Source: Paraspadella gotoi (taxonomy: Eukaryota; Chaetognatha). From it: 64,000 nt of DNA. The notes under the pieces were generated by a model. The model was given only the letters and a program-made list of their open reading frames with translations, made no database searches and had not been told where the DNA came from. Positions 28,187-38,300 of the stretch are shown here, piece by piece; within the stretch, counting starts at the first letter, position 1, and each line of letters starts with the position of its first letter. Made by a program: the position numbers and the translations under genes. The stretch spans positions 1,301,576 to 1,365,575 of the forward strand of contig JBJCIZ010000028.1 in NCBI GenBank assembly GCA_051294375.1. Reading direction: 5' to 3'.

Positions 28187-30759
28187 ATGACGACCCTCTC
28201 CGCCGCCGCGCCACTCATGTTTCCGGTTAGAGACGTTTAATAAGTATTGAGACTGTTTAGCATTTAAATCTTAAATTATTAATGTTACTTTCGTTGCAGG
28301 TCGTGCTAAATCCTGTCCTGAAGAAACTCGAAGTGGAAAACCCCGACGCTGTCCACATTTTGCGTCGCGCCTTCGCTAAGGCCGATCAGGTAAAACGCGT
28401 TACTGTTTTTGTAGCAGAATAATTTAGATTTTCCATTTTCTTCTTTAACCGATTGTTGTGAATCGCTCGACTCTTTCGTTTTATAGAGTTCAATCCTGCG
28501 TTTTGAATCTTCAAATTCATTTGCATATTGTCGTCTTGTCGCTTTATAATTCTCTTTTTCCAACCGCCTTTATGCTCATTGCTCAATGCTCATCTTCTGC
28601 CCCCTGGTTCGAACCCAACCTTCACCCAATCTTTGCAGGTAAATCCGGCCATCACCTCCGACTTCATCATGGGCATCCTGACAAAGGCCGACCTCCACTC
28701 GCGGGTCAACATGAACGAGACGCTGTTGAAGCTCGTCTCCTTCACCGGAGAGATGGAGGAGCTCACGCTCAACCGGACCGAAGGCCCCTTCCTCGAGCTC
28801 AATCTCCGGGCGACGGCCTTGAAGAAGATCCTCTCCAAGATTCCCAGTCAGATCAACAACCGTCAGGCGTTTTTGGAGACCATCAAGGTGACGTGGGGGG
28901 AGGCACTCGAAGATTGTTCTATTTCCGGTTTGCTCATTCTTTAAATCCTTTGTCAATGTCGCTGAAATTATACGCGTTTTCGATGATAAAGTTTCTTGAG
29001 TTTATGATCTAATGCTGAGGAATATTTATTAATTAAACTTGGATAATATACAGAAGGCTTCATATTATAAAATGTGGTACCCCTTTTTTGTGACCAGAAT
29101 CTGTTTCCACCAAAGTACTCGATGAAATTTTACATACAGTCCTAATGACGATATAAATGAAACTATCGAGGCGAATTTTGATATTCAACCCCTGACAAAG
29201 AGATACAGGGTCCTGGGGCAGGACCCCTGGGGGGCCAAAAAAGCCTAAAAAGTTGTTTTTTTTAAATATTTTTTAGTAGGATCAGGTGCATTGACGTCTT
29301 AAACATGTAAAAAAAAACATTTTAGAACTAAAATTGATAAATTTTCAATAATTAAGCATTGTTTGAAGATGCATGGTTCATCGTTTTACTTCCAATTTTC
29401 CAAAATTATTCCAAATCTGGCTTGAACAGCTAACGTTCATGAAGATAAAAATTAAGGAAAACTAACATTTTTGAGGTAATAAATAGGTTTTTGTGGAAGA
29501 GTAAACATTTGTGCAACTGTTCAAAACAAAAATATTTGAAAAATTTGTAAAAAATTTTTGACCATTTTTTGCCCCAATGGGTGACCCCCCAGAGGGCCCA
29601 TATGTCGGCTCAGGGGTCAGGGGTCAAATTCGCCTCGATATTTCTATTTGTATTCACATAGGGATCGTTAATTCCAAATTTCAATAAATTTGGTCCAGTA
29701 GTTTTCTCGGAACGTGTTCTCGTCAAGGGGTACCACATTTTATAATATGAAATTAAGACCGAAACATGTCTGATTTTTTATTAAAAATTTCGTTGTATAA
29801 ATAAAGAAAACATTTCTCATCTCAAATTTTTAACCGACAAAAAAGGAAGGAAAAATATACTAGTTATATACATGTAAAATTTAATGTATTATATACAAAA
29901 CTTTGGTGTGATGACAAATTAATAAAAGCGAAGTCGCCCTCTTTAGTGGAGATCAGTTTTTTAAAAAAATGATATTCTATGACTTTCGTTTTATTATTAT
30001 AATATATTTAATAATATAATATTATTATAATCCTTATTAATTAATCCTCAATCNNNNNNNNNNGTCGCCCTCTTTAGTGTTATCTTGAGCCACTTCAACT
30101 GGAGCTCAGTTTTAAAAAAAAAATGATATTCTATGACTTTCGTTTTATGATTTGTTTGTTTTAAAAATGGTAATTAATCCTCAATCCTTAGTAATTAATC
30201 CTCAATCCTTAGTAATTAATCCTCAGGCAATCGCGAGTTCCATCAAGAAGTTTCTCGACGGAGTCAACGGTATCTTCGTGTACATTCCCGCGCAACAAAA
30301 GAGACAACGACTTGAGCAACGAAAAAAGGTCAGGAGACCAAATAATTAATTTAATTATGGATAGATTTGAAACCATTAATAGAAATTGGGATTTTTTAAC
30401 GCGTCGCCACGGAATTGTCTTATCCTTCTCTTCTATGTTTAAACCAATCTTATTCTTTTTATTACTGCCTTTAAAATTATATTTTTACAAATTAACAAAA
30501 GTTTTTCTAAAGTTTGGTTTTATAGTTTTTGTTAAAAACTTTTTTATGTAAGTTTTATTCTCAACCAATAGAATAAAGTTCAAAACGTCTCTCTCTCTCT
30601 CTCTCTCGCCAGGATTTCGTCCGCTACTCGAAGAGGTTCAGCAACACTTTGAAGGAGTTCTTCAAAGACGGACATCAGAATGACGTGTTCGTGAGCGCCA
30701 ATGACCTCATCACTCAGACCAACGTCACCATGAAAACAATCAAATCCATATCTGAATGA
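28187..30759 (+). CDS. PDCD10: Programmed cell death protein 10 (CCM3)
   Basis: Adaptor that binds GCKIII kinases (STK24/25/26) and joins them to STRIPAK, CCM2 and paxillin. It acts in cell polarity, Golgi and junction control. Five exons: 28187-28225, 28300-28389, 28639-28887, 30227-30328 and 30613-30759, giving 208 residues (human 212). The N-terminal dimerisation domain includes PVLKKLEVENPD and LRRAFAKADQ. The focal-adhesion-targeting-like helices follow: ALKKILSKIPSQINNRQAFL, then SSIKKFLDGVNGIF, DFVRYSKRFSNTLKEFFKDG and VFVSANDLITQTN. Intron 3 (28888-30226) is much larger than the others because it holds a fold-back element and an assembly gap. Exons on both sides are intact and in phase. 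Confidence 0.95.
29059..29751. mobile_element. Non-autonomous inverted-repeat element (MITE/fold-back) in PDCD10 intron 3
   Basis: Ends in perfect 27-bp inverted repeats at 29059-29085 and 29725-29751, starting TTCATATTATAAAATGTGG. Inner parts also match in inverse: TATCGAGGCGAATTT near 29165 and its complement near 29630, and CCCCTGAC-type segments. It has no coding capacity. No certain target duplication was found. Confidence 0.85.
29938..30160 (+). repeat. Duplicated segment on both sides of the gap
   Basis: GTCGCCCTCTTTAGTG and ATGATATTCTATGACTTTCG occur before the gap (from 29933) and again after it (from 30064), with small differences. Three copies of TTAATCCTCA follow. Confidence 0.85.
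30054..30063. other. 10-N assembly gap
   Basis: Ten N in PDCD10 intron 3; the flanks are duplicated, so the gap probably marks two overlapping, unmerged contig ends. Confidence 0.99.
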
Positions 30760-31368
30760 AAACCCGTCTATCTCCCAACTTCTTTCTAAATCCCCTTTCT
30801 GTTTCTTTTATCTATTCTCTTTCTTTTATCCCTTCTTAATCCTTTATTTCCATCTTTCTCTTCTTCCTACCCTTCAGTCTCTTATTTATTCTCTTTTCGC
30901 CCCTTCTCTCTTTTCCTTATTTTATCCTCTCTTCCTCCCTCCCATTCTTCCTCCCTCCCATTCTTCCTCCCATCCTTCCTCCCATCTTTCGCCGCGTAGT
31001 TAAGTTTCTATTCTAACTCTCTGCTCAGAGAGAAAGTATGGCCTTTAGAAGAAAAAGTCAAGTTTTCGCATTACTATTACTACTACTACTACTACTTGTA
31101 TCACTAATAAAATTGGTCGTGCCTTCCGTATCTCTCTCTCTCTCTCATGAAGATAGTTATATCACACACTGACCGAAAAAAAAATTAATAAATAAATAAA
31201 AAAGTACATAATTATATTGTTTGCTTAGCCACTGAATTTAAGCAACGTTCTTGTATATTTTATTCACTTAATACCTAATAACGATTTATTCTTTTCATAG
31301 GCGCTGACTGAATATAAACTTTATTTAAATAACACGATGAAACTTCGATAAAAAAAAAACAAAAGACT
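30760..31368. other. Pyrimidine-rich spacer after PDCD10
   Basis: Holds TTCTTCCTCCC-like repeats at 30920-30990, an ACT trinucleotide run near 31070-31100 and a short CT run near 31132. Probably the PDCD10 3' untranslated region and the TRUB2 upstream region; no gene seen. Confidence 0.7.
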
Positions 31369-31389
31369 TTGGCAGCCACGCCCACCAAA

Positions 31390-33292
31390 ATGACGTCCCT
31401 GACGGCGCCTGAGATTTTCGCCAAATTGAGAGGAGTCTTCTGTCTCTACAAACCCCGAGGCGACCCGGTGGAGCGAGTCCAAGCGAGTTTCTCGCGACTC
31501 CTGGTGGAGGATTTGAACCGAAAGGAGCAACGACCCATGAGACGCCTCGTCATCGTCGAGGAGAACAATTTAGGAGAAGTGGGCGTGCCCGTGGTGACGA
31601 CCGTGCCCGATTTAGCGGATCATCCGCTGGTCATCGGTCCCAGGTGTGAAGGAGAGAGAGGCCCTAGGAAGTGGAAGGGCGGCCTCTGTGGAGATTGACT
31701 TATGTCGGTTGGGTCAGATTGAATCAGCAGGAGCAGTAGCATTCTATTATGTCAAAAATTTCCTTCTTATTTTTATATTAATTCGATGAAGAAATCCTCT
31801 GATTTTTTCCTCTTTTTCATTACATGTATCGTGGTTTTCTCTGGGTTTTACTAGTTTTAGTATCGAAAGGTTTCGTACAAATATTTCGTTAAAAGCCTTA
31901 GTTATCGAGAATTTAAATTACTGGCAATTACATTAAGCTTGAATCGAAAATAAGATAATGTTTTCTCTTGTAATATACAAATGAATTATTTTCTCAAGAA
32001 TTCCCGAAGTGAGGTAAAACTTCTCTCACGTGGGGAAATGAGGGATACTGTATTAAGTATCATTAAATAATTATATTTTTAATCATTGGTGATGTCTGGT
32101 GAAATTTAAAATTGACGGATCGGAGAATTTCGCGGTTCAATTCCGCGAGGAAATTAAACCCAAGAACTGATGAATTTCACCTGCGAATGAATAAGGATCC
32201 AGCGATGATATCGGCCTTAATGTCGTTCATAAGTAATTCGCCAATTGGTGATTAACCTGTGCTTTGAAATTTTATTTTTTTAACGAAATTTAGAAAGCAA
32301 AAATAAGATTAGAAAGAAAAAAAATCTTACATTTCTTTCTTAGTTTAAATACAAAACTATGCTTTTTAATAAACACATAAACATAATATTTAACTTTTCT
32401 ATATATTAATCGCTCATTGAACTCTCACCTTCCTTTCCAGATTCGTCCCCGAAGACATCTCCCCCCTGACCCCACTCAATCCCCTCGCCGACGAATCCAG
32501 CGGCGTCCAACTCTTCGCCCTCGGCGAGACGGCCAAGGAGATGCTGGCCGCCCTAAAGCCGCTCGTCCGCGTCTATCACGTGACCGGAAGACTCGGCCTC
32601 GCCACGCGGGACTTTTTGGACACGGGGAGGCTCGTGGAGAGAGCGTCGTTCAGGCACGTGGATGAGAGAAGGTTGCACAGGGTCGTGCAGGCCTATCAGG
32701 CCGGACACAGGTGAGTAAGAAGGGCATTCATTCGTCGTTCATCGATTGGACATTAATTCATTCATTCATTCATTCGTCAGGCAACAAATATTCCACCGAA
32801 TGGGACTCGACGTTCAGAGTCAAGAAGCCTTTGAAATGGCGGCGCAGGTACGAGATTTATTTGAAAATACAAATTTATATCAATTACGAAATATCTTATT
32901 CTTGAATTAAGTAGCTAAATCTCATTCCTAAATCTATTCCTTTCCCTCTCTTGAAGGGCCTCTTCCGACCCAAACGAGGCCACGAAGGCCTCGTCGCCAT
33001 CGGAATGGAACTCGTCAAATTCTCTCGCCCTTACTTCACCCTCGAAGTCCACCTCCTCAACGGCGACTGCGAGGATCTCCGCACCCTAGTTCACCGAATC
33101 GGAATGGAACTGCGCACGCGCGCCGCGGCTGCGCGCATCCACCGCCTCCGCCACGGCGCGGCGGAGCTGGAAGACGCGCTGCTGGCGACGGAAGTTGACT
33201 GCGTCGGGGTTTTGCGAAATCTCGAGACGATGGAGACGAAGTTGAAGACAGACTTGACGGATTCGGTGGAGATCGAAGAAGACGTTGGATGA
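31390..33292 (+). CDS. TRUB2: TruB-family pseudouridine synthase, mitochondrial type (TRUB2)
   Basis: TRUB2 makes pseudouridine in mitochondrial mRNA and is part of a mitochondrial RNA granule module. Four exons: 31390-31643, 32441-32710, 32781-32847 and 32957-33292, giving 308 residues. Matches include KLRGVFCLYKPRG at the N-terminus, HPLVIGPR, the TruB signature region around ESSGVQLFALG, GRLGLATRDFLDTGRLVERA, QEAFEMAAQGLFRP and LHRVVQAYQAGH. In TruB enzymes the catalytic Asp sits just after Leu in an LDxxxSG-type motif. Here the motif reads LADESSG: Ala (32487-32489) takes that place and the Asp (32490-32492) is one residue later. I start at the first ATG, which directly precedes the conserved part. 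The stop is 189 bp from the next start codon. Confidence 0.9.
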
Positions 33293-33481
33293 ATCCTTAT
33301 TTTGATCGTTGAGATTGAGATAATTATCTCTTTTCCAGCGATAAACAAAAAAAAATAAAACCAAGGAATAAATAAACAAACAAACGAAAAAAAAAAAACG
33401 AAGACGAAATCGAAAGATGGATGAATAAATTGAGTCCAAAACTAGGCAGCGGAAAAATTCTGAACAATAACATAAACAAAA

Positions 33482-34474
33482 ATGGCGGAAGGTGGCCTCG
33501 ATTCCGCCATGAAGAGCCTCGTTCTCGACGACTCGAAATATAATGAGATTAAACTTCGCAAAGAGGAGATTCGCTCTTTCGTCTGGGAGACAATGGACAA
33601 CTCGGGATGCCTCCATCCCTACCCTCCTTCGTCCCGCGATCGAATTCCTAACTTTCTCGGTTCCGCAGCAGCAGCCGCACGACTCTCGCGGACGAGGGAA
33701 TTCGCTGCAGCCGGCGTCGTCAAGGTCAATCCGTCCCTAGCTCAGATGCCGCTGCGTCGCCGGGTACTCGGCTCCGGAAAGAAGCTGCTGGTCCCCGCGC
33801 CGGCGCTGGAAGACGCCGCCTTTTTCTTCGAGCTCGATCCTGGCGCCTTCGAGCGGGAATGGCAGTGCCGGCGCGGGGCGTCCAAGGCCGGCGCCGCGGA
33901 GCTGGGGAGAAAGTTGGGGGCGAAGGAGTTGAAGGAAATGGGGGAGAGGTGAGTGTAAGAGATGATTAGTTAATATGATATGATATATGATATACCCTCT
34001 TATATGAGTTTCGTCTTTTCTTTTGATCTTTTGTCCTTCTGTTTTCGACCTTTTGTTTTTGATTTTTGTATGCCATTTCTTTATATTGAATATCGATGTT
34101 TAATTTATTTAATTTAATTTATTTAATTTAATTTAAATGTTCTTTAACTCTCCAATATAAGCGGCTTCAAGATCGACCTCTTCGTCGTCGCCTCTGTCGC
34201 CGTCTCCCCATTCGGCGTCCGCCTCGCAAAGGCCGCGGATTCGCCGAACTCGAGTGGGCGATCCTCTTTCGGGTTCGGCCTCGTCGACGCCGACAACCGT
34301 CGTCGCAACCTCCGTCCAGAGCGCCAGATCCTCAGCGATCTTCGCCTCGGCGTCGACCTCATGGAGGCGCACGATCTCCCCGTAGACATCATCGTGACTC
34401 CCGAGAGGATCGCAACACGCGCCGGAGGGGCCGGGGTGGTGAAGCCTCGGGCGGGGTGTTGTGGGAGAGAGTGA
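33482..34474 (+). CDS. MTHFSD: MTHFSD-like (5-formyltetrahydrofolate cyclo-ligase domain) gene with frame switches
   Basis: Exon 1 (33482-33948) encodes EEIRSFVWETMDNSG, RIPNFLGS, GVVKVNPSLAQMPLR and KLLVPAPAL, matching the N-terminus of MTHFSD. Exon 2 starts at 34162 (phase 2) with FKIDLFVVASVAVSPFGVRL. In this frame the next stretch is nonsense. Frame +1 restores the family motif KGRGFAELEWAIL (34228-34266), then the first frame resumes at GLVDAD. TVVATSV again reads in the other frame, and RQILSDLRLGVDLMEAHDLP returns to the first. Several single-base indels therefore seem to lie in about 100 bp. The open frame ends at 34472-34474, soon after VDIIVTPERIA, without the RRM domain of vertebrate MTHFSD. 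Either local sequence errors or a decaying gene. The folate link is by homology only; cyclo-ligase activity is not established for MTHFSD. Confidence 0.72.
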
Positions 34475-35390
34475 CGACGGAGATGAGAGAGAGCGTGGCC
34501 CGTGTTGAGAAGAATTAGAAGAGATGGGGTGGGGGAAGGGAAAGAGTGGGGTTGTGATTAGAAAGAGATGGGGTGGGGGAAGGGAAAGAGTTGGATTGAC
34601 AATCACTTAATGCTTATTTTTTTTTTCCCTCGCGTCGTTACTTTTTGTTAATGCTTATAGTCGATTTAAGTTTCTGATTATCTTTTGAGAAACGTTCTTT
34701 CCTATATATATTATATAAGTATAAGGAGAACTTGATCGGAATCCAGGCCTTCGGATTCCTTTCTCTGGATTTTAAACGAGATTTTCGTTGGAGCAAAACG
34801 TTTTCTACCGAATTGGTTTTGTGGGAATCTCGCGTTTCGAAGATCCGTGTCGACCCTTCCCTTCACTTGACGGGAAACGAGTTGGTTGACCTCAGTTACT
34901 CGTTTTGGAGAATCTTTGTCGGTGAATTGAAACAAGAACCGAAAGGGTTAGACGGAGTGAGCTGTGGAGTGGTAGGGGAACACAGTACAGAGTGATAGGG
35001 GAACACAGTCAGATCGTACAGAGAAACCACAAGATTAATCTACCGCTCTTCCCCGCACCCAGATAGGGAAGAGAAATTAAAAATGGATTGGTTAATTATC
35101 TAAGACTGTATGAAAATTAAATAACTTGAAGGCGGAGTGTCAATTTGTACTTATATATATTTTTTTCATCTATTAGGGGAATAAGCCGCTTATAAATTAA
35201 ATAATCAAAATGAAACTGCGAAGAAAAACATTTTGCCACCGAAAAAACTTTTCGTGTTTCGTCTTGTGTTAAACCTGTTAAGGAGAATATCCATCACGAA
35301 GGTGAACAACTTTTTAATTATTATTTTTATAATCATCATCTTATAATAATAAATGGGCTGTCTCAGTGTGCCCTCCTGAAAAACCAAAGG
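34475..35390. other. Spacer between MTHFSD-like gene and IPO13
   Basis: Contains a 47-bp tandem duplication near 34516-34596 (AGAGATGGGGTGGGGGAAGG units). An 87-codon open frame at 34732-34995 has no recognisable similarity. The rest is AT-rich. Confidence 0.65.
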
Positions 35391-38300
35391 ATGGAAGCGG
35401 AAGTGACCACCGAACTCGTCGACTGCGCCCTCAACGCCTTTTATCACGGACCCGCTGATCAGCAACGCGCCGCCAATGAGCTCCTCACCTCGGCCCAGGT
35501 CTCGCCCGGCGCCTGGTCCTTTTGCTGGGACCTCTTGGCGCGAGAGGGCCAGACGGTCGTCCAGTTCTTCGGCGCCTGCACTTTGCACGTCAAGCTCTCG
35601 CGGTTTTGGAAGGAGTTGCCGCCCGATAAATATCAGGAGGTTAGAAACTTAGAATCTTTTAAGTATAAATGGGCCAAATTTTTAAAAGAATATTACATAC
35701 TACATTCTTTTTAAATGTTAACTGTATGGTGGCCTAAAATCCACCAACCGTTCATCAGCGGCCATTGGTGCAGGAGGCAAGTCTTTCGCCTTCCAACCCA
35801 AAGGTCCTGATCCGAAGCTCAGGGACTGCTTATATTGAACGGTTCTGTCACTAACACATAACAACAATTACTGTCTCTTCAACTTATTATTTTCAGTATA
35901 TTTGACGCCATTCACCAAACTTCATAGGTTCCAATTTGTATTATTTTTCATACAATTAAAATCCTTTTAGTAACTTCTTTAAGAATTTAGTGAATGAAAT
36001 TATTTTGATTCACCCTAAACCTAAATTTTCCGCCAGGTCAAAGTACGTCTCTTGGAAGAGATCGCCAAGAGTCTCCGCGACTCCTCGGCCAAGATGGTCT
36101 TCAGCAAACTCTGCGCCGCCTTGGCCGTCTTCGCCGTTCAGACTTGTCCAGACATTTGGCCGGACACTGTCCAGTCCCTCGTCGCGGCCTTGGAGGAGCC
36201 GGGCCTTCGCCTGACCACGGAACAGTCTCGCCTGGCGATCCTTGAGGCGCTGACCGCCCTGCCAGAGGAGTTTCCCTCTGTACACGTGGATCAATACCGG
36301 CGAAGCTTGATTAGAAACGAGCTGTCAGTCAAGGGTTCTCCTTTTGTCCTCCAGGTTGTTGTTTGAAATACGGATTAATGAATGAACGAATGAACGTATT
36401 AATGAATGAATGAAACTGTATTATTAAATTTGCAGATACTGCAGTCCCTCTTCAACGCTTGTCAAAACGCACCTGTGGAACAACAGTGTCACTACACGAA
36501 TCAATGCGTCGCGGGAATCAAATGTTTTTCAGCTTGGGTCGTTCTCGGTACAAATAACAATTTCAAAAACTTAAAATACTTTGTTACTAAGATGTAAACA
36601 TTTAATCATTGATTTTTGATTTTTATTTAAACGTATAATTTATTTTAATATATTATTTAATAAATAGAGTAATGGTGGATTAAAATCCACCAACCGTTCA
36701 TTCAGCGGCCATTGGTGCCGAGGCAAGTCATTCGCCTCCCTACCCAAAGGCCGGGGTTCTAGCCGCGGTGGTCGTCTGGCAGTTAAGAGGGACGGGGCGC
36801 TTAACCCGCCTGTAACATGGTGTTACAGCCTGATCCGAAGCTCAGGACTGCTTATATTGACGGTTCTGTTCACTAACACATTAACAATAATCTACTAAGG
36901 CATAGTGAAAGTTACATACGAAAATTCATAAAGTCATTATTACACATACCATCAGTGAACATTAATTTGTAAAAAAAATTAATTTTGTTTTTTAATTTCG
37001 CAGTAGGCTATATTTATATAAGTATTATCCTTATAAAATCGAAAAAAATTTAAAATAGCTTTTTTTCATTTTGGATGCAGATCTGAATTCCTCGTCAAAA
37101 GTTGATAAAGTAAAATAATCATTTTTAAAAATTTTTTCATTAAGTGGGTTAAAAATTAAAAAAACTATATTAATATATAAAAAGTGAATTTCAGCTTCAA
37201 ATATAGCTAAATTCTAATTTTTTGACCACTTAATGAATGAAATTTTCAAAAAGAGTTATATTCTTTTTTCCAACTTTTAATGAACAATCCAAATCTGCAA
37301 AAAAATCTTAAAAAGACTGTTTAAAATTTAACATTTATTGGTTTAAAGTACTAGTATAGAATAGTGGCCTACGCGTAAATTGTAAGATTATTATAATTTT
37401 TTTATTACATAAATGTCATTAGTATAATGATTGTTTTCGTTCCTCACTTTTTAGAATTTAATTAAGTTAAATTTAGAATTTACTACGCCCTTAATAATTA
37501 CTGTCTCTTCCAAGAGGTTTATTTTTTATTTTGCTCAGGTTTGGCCGATCGAAAATGTTCGTCCGATTCTTCCTCATCTCTTCGCCGCCATGAGGTCCGA
37601 ACCTTTGTTCGAGTCAGGTAATGTTAATAATGATGTGCTAAACCATATGTCATGTCATAGTAACTGTGTGCAATGATGTCACTAATGTCACTTGTGCCAA
37701 TGATGTCACTATGTCACTTGTGTCAATGATTGCAACTGTCGATGCTTTTGTTGTTTTGGAACCTTTTGCCTTTGATCTCGTGTGTGTAGTAGAGTTCACA
37801 CAATAGTTGGCCTTTCACTCTCGATCTCCTGCGAAACCGTGATCCTTATTGTCTTCAGCGGCGGACGCGTTGGTCCACGTCGCCAGTCATCCGGAGATGA
37901 ACAAATTTCCGACCATCTGGAACGAGATCGTCGCCTCCACTTTGCTATTAAACGATTTGTTGCAACAGGTTCACATTCTAATTTATTTAAATTCAAAATT
38001 CATCGTATTTATTGGGAAAAAAAGTGAAAATTAAATAGTAAATCGCTAAAACCGTTAGGCTCTCCAATCCCGCGACACGGACGCCGCCCTTCATCTTGGC
38101 CGCATCGTCGTGACTTTGGCCGAGACGAACACGGGTCATCTGCTCGACCGGTTCCTGCGCGACTCACCGAGCGGCGACAGCGGCGTCGGCGGCGTCGCCC
38201 ACAATCACCTCCTGATGATCCTCTCCTGTTCTCGGGCGCCGGGATTTTTCGGCGTCGACGAACTCGTCTCCGAACTTCCTTTTCCTTTTTGGTATTCGTT

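Noticed and set aside
31369-31389. Upstream start for TRUB2
   Set aside because: The codon at 31369 is TTG; the first ATG is at 31390.
34732-34995. 87-codon open frame between MTHFSD-like gene and IPO13
   Set aside because: No recognised similarity, no splice context and AT-rich surroundings; it could be real but I cannot support it.
36538-36547. Later donor (GTACAA) for IPO13 exon 3
   Set aside because: It would give phase 1, incompatible with exon 4, where VWPIENVRPIL is read in phase 0.
36436-36598. IPO13 exon 3 read through to the TAA at 36596
   Set aside because: The protein clearly continues in later exons.
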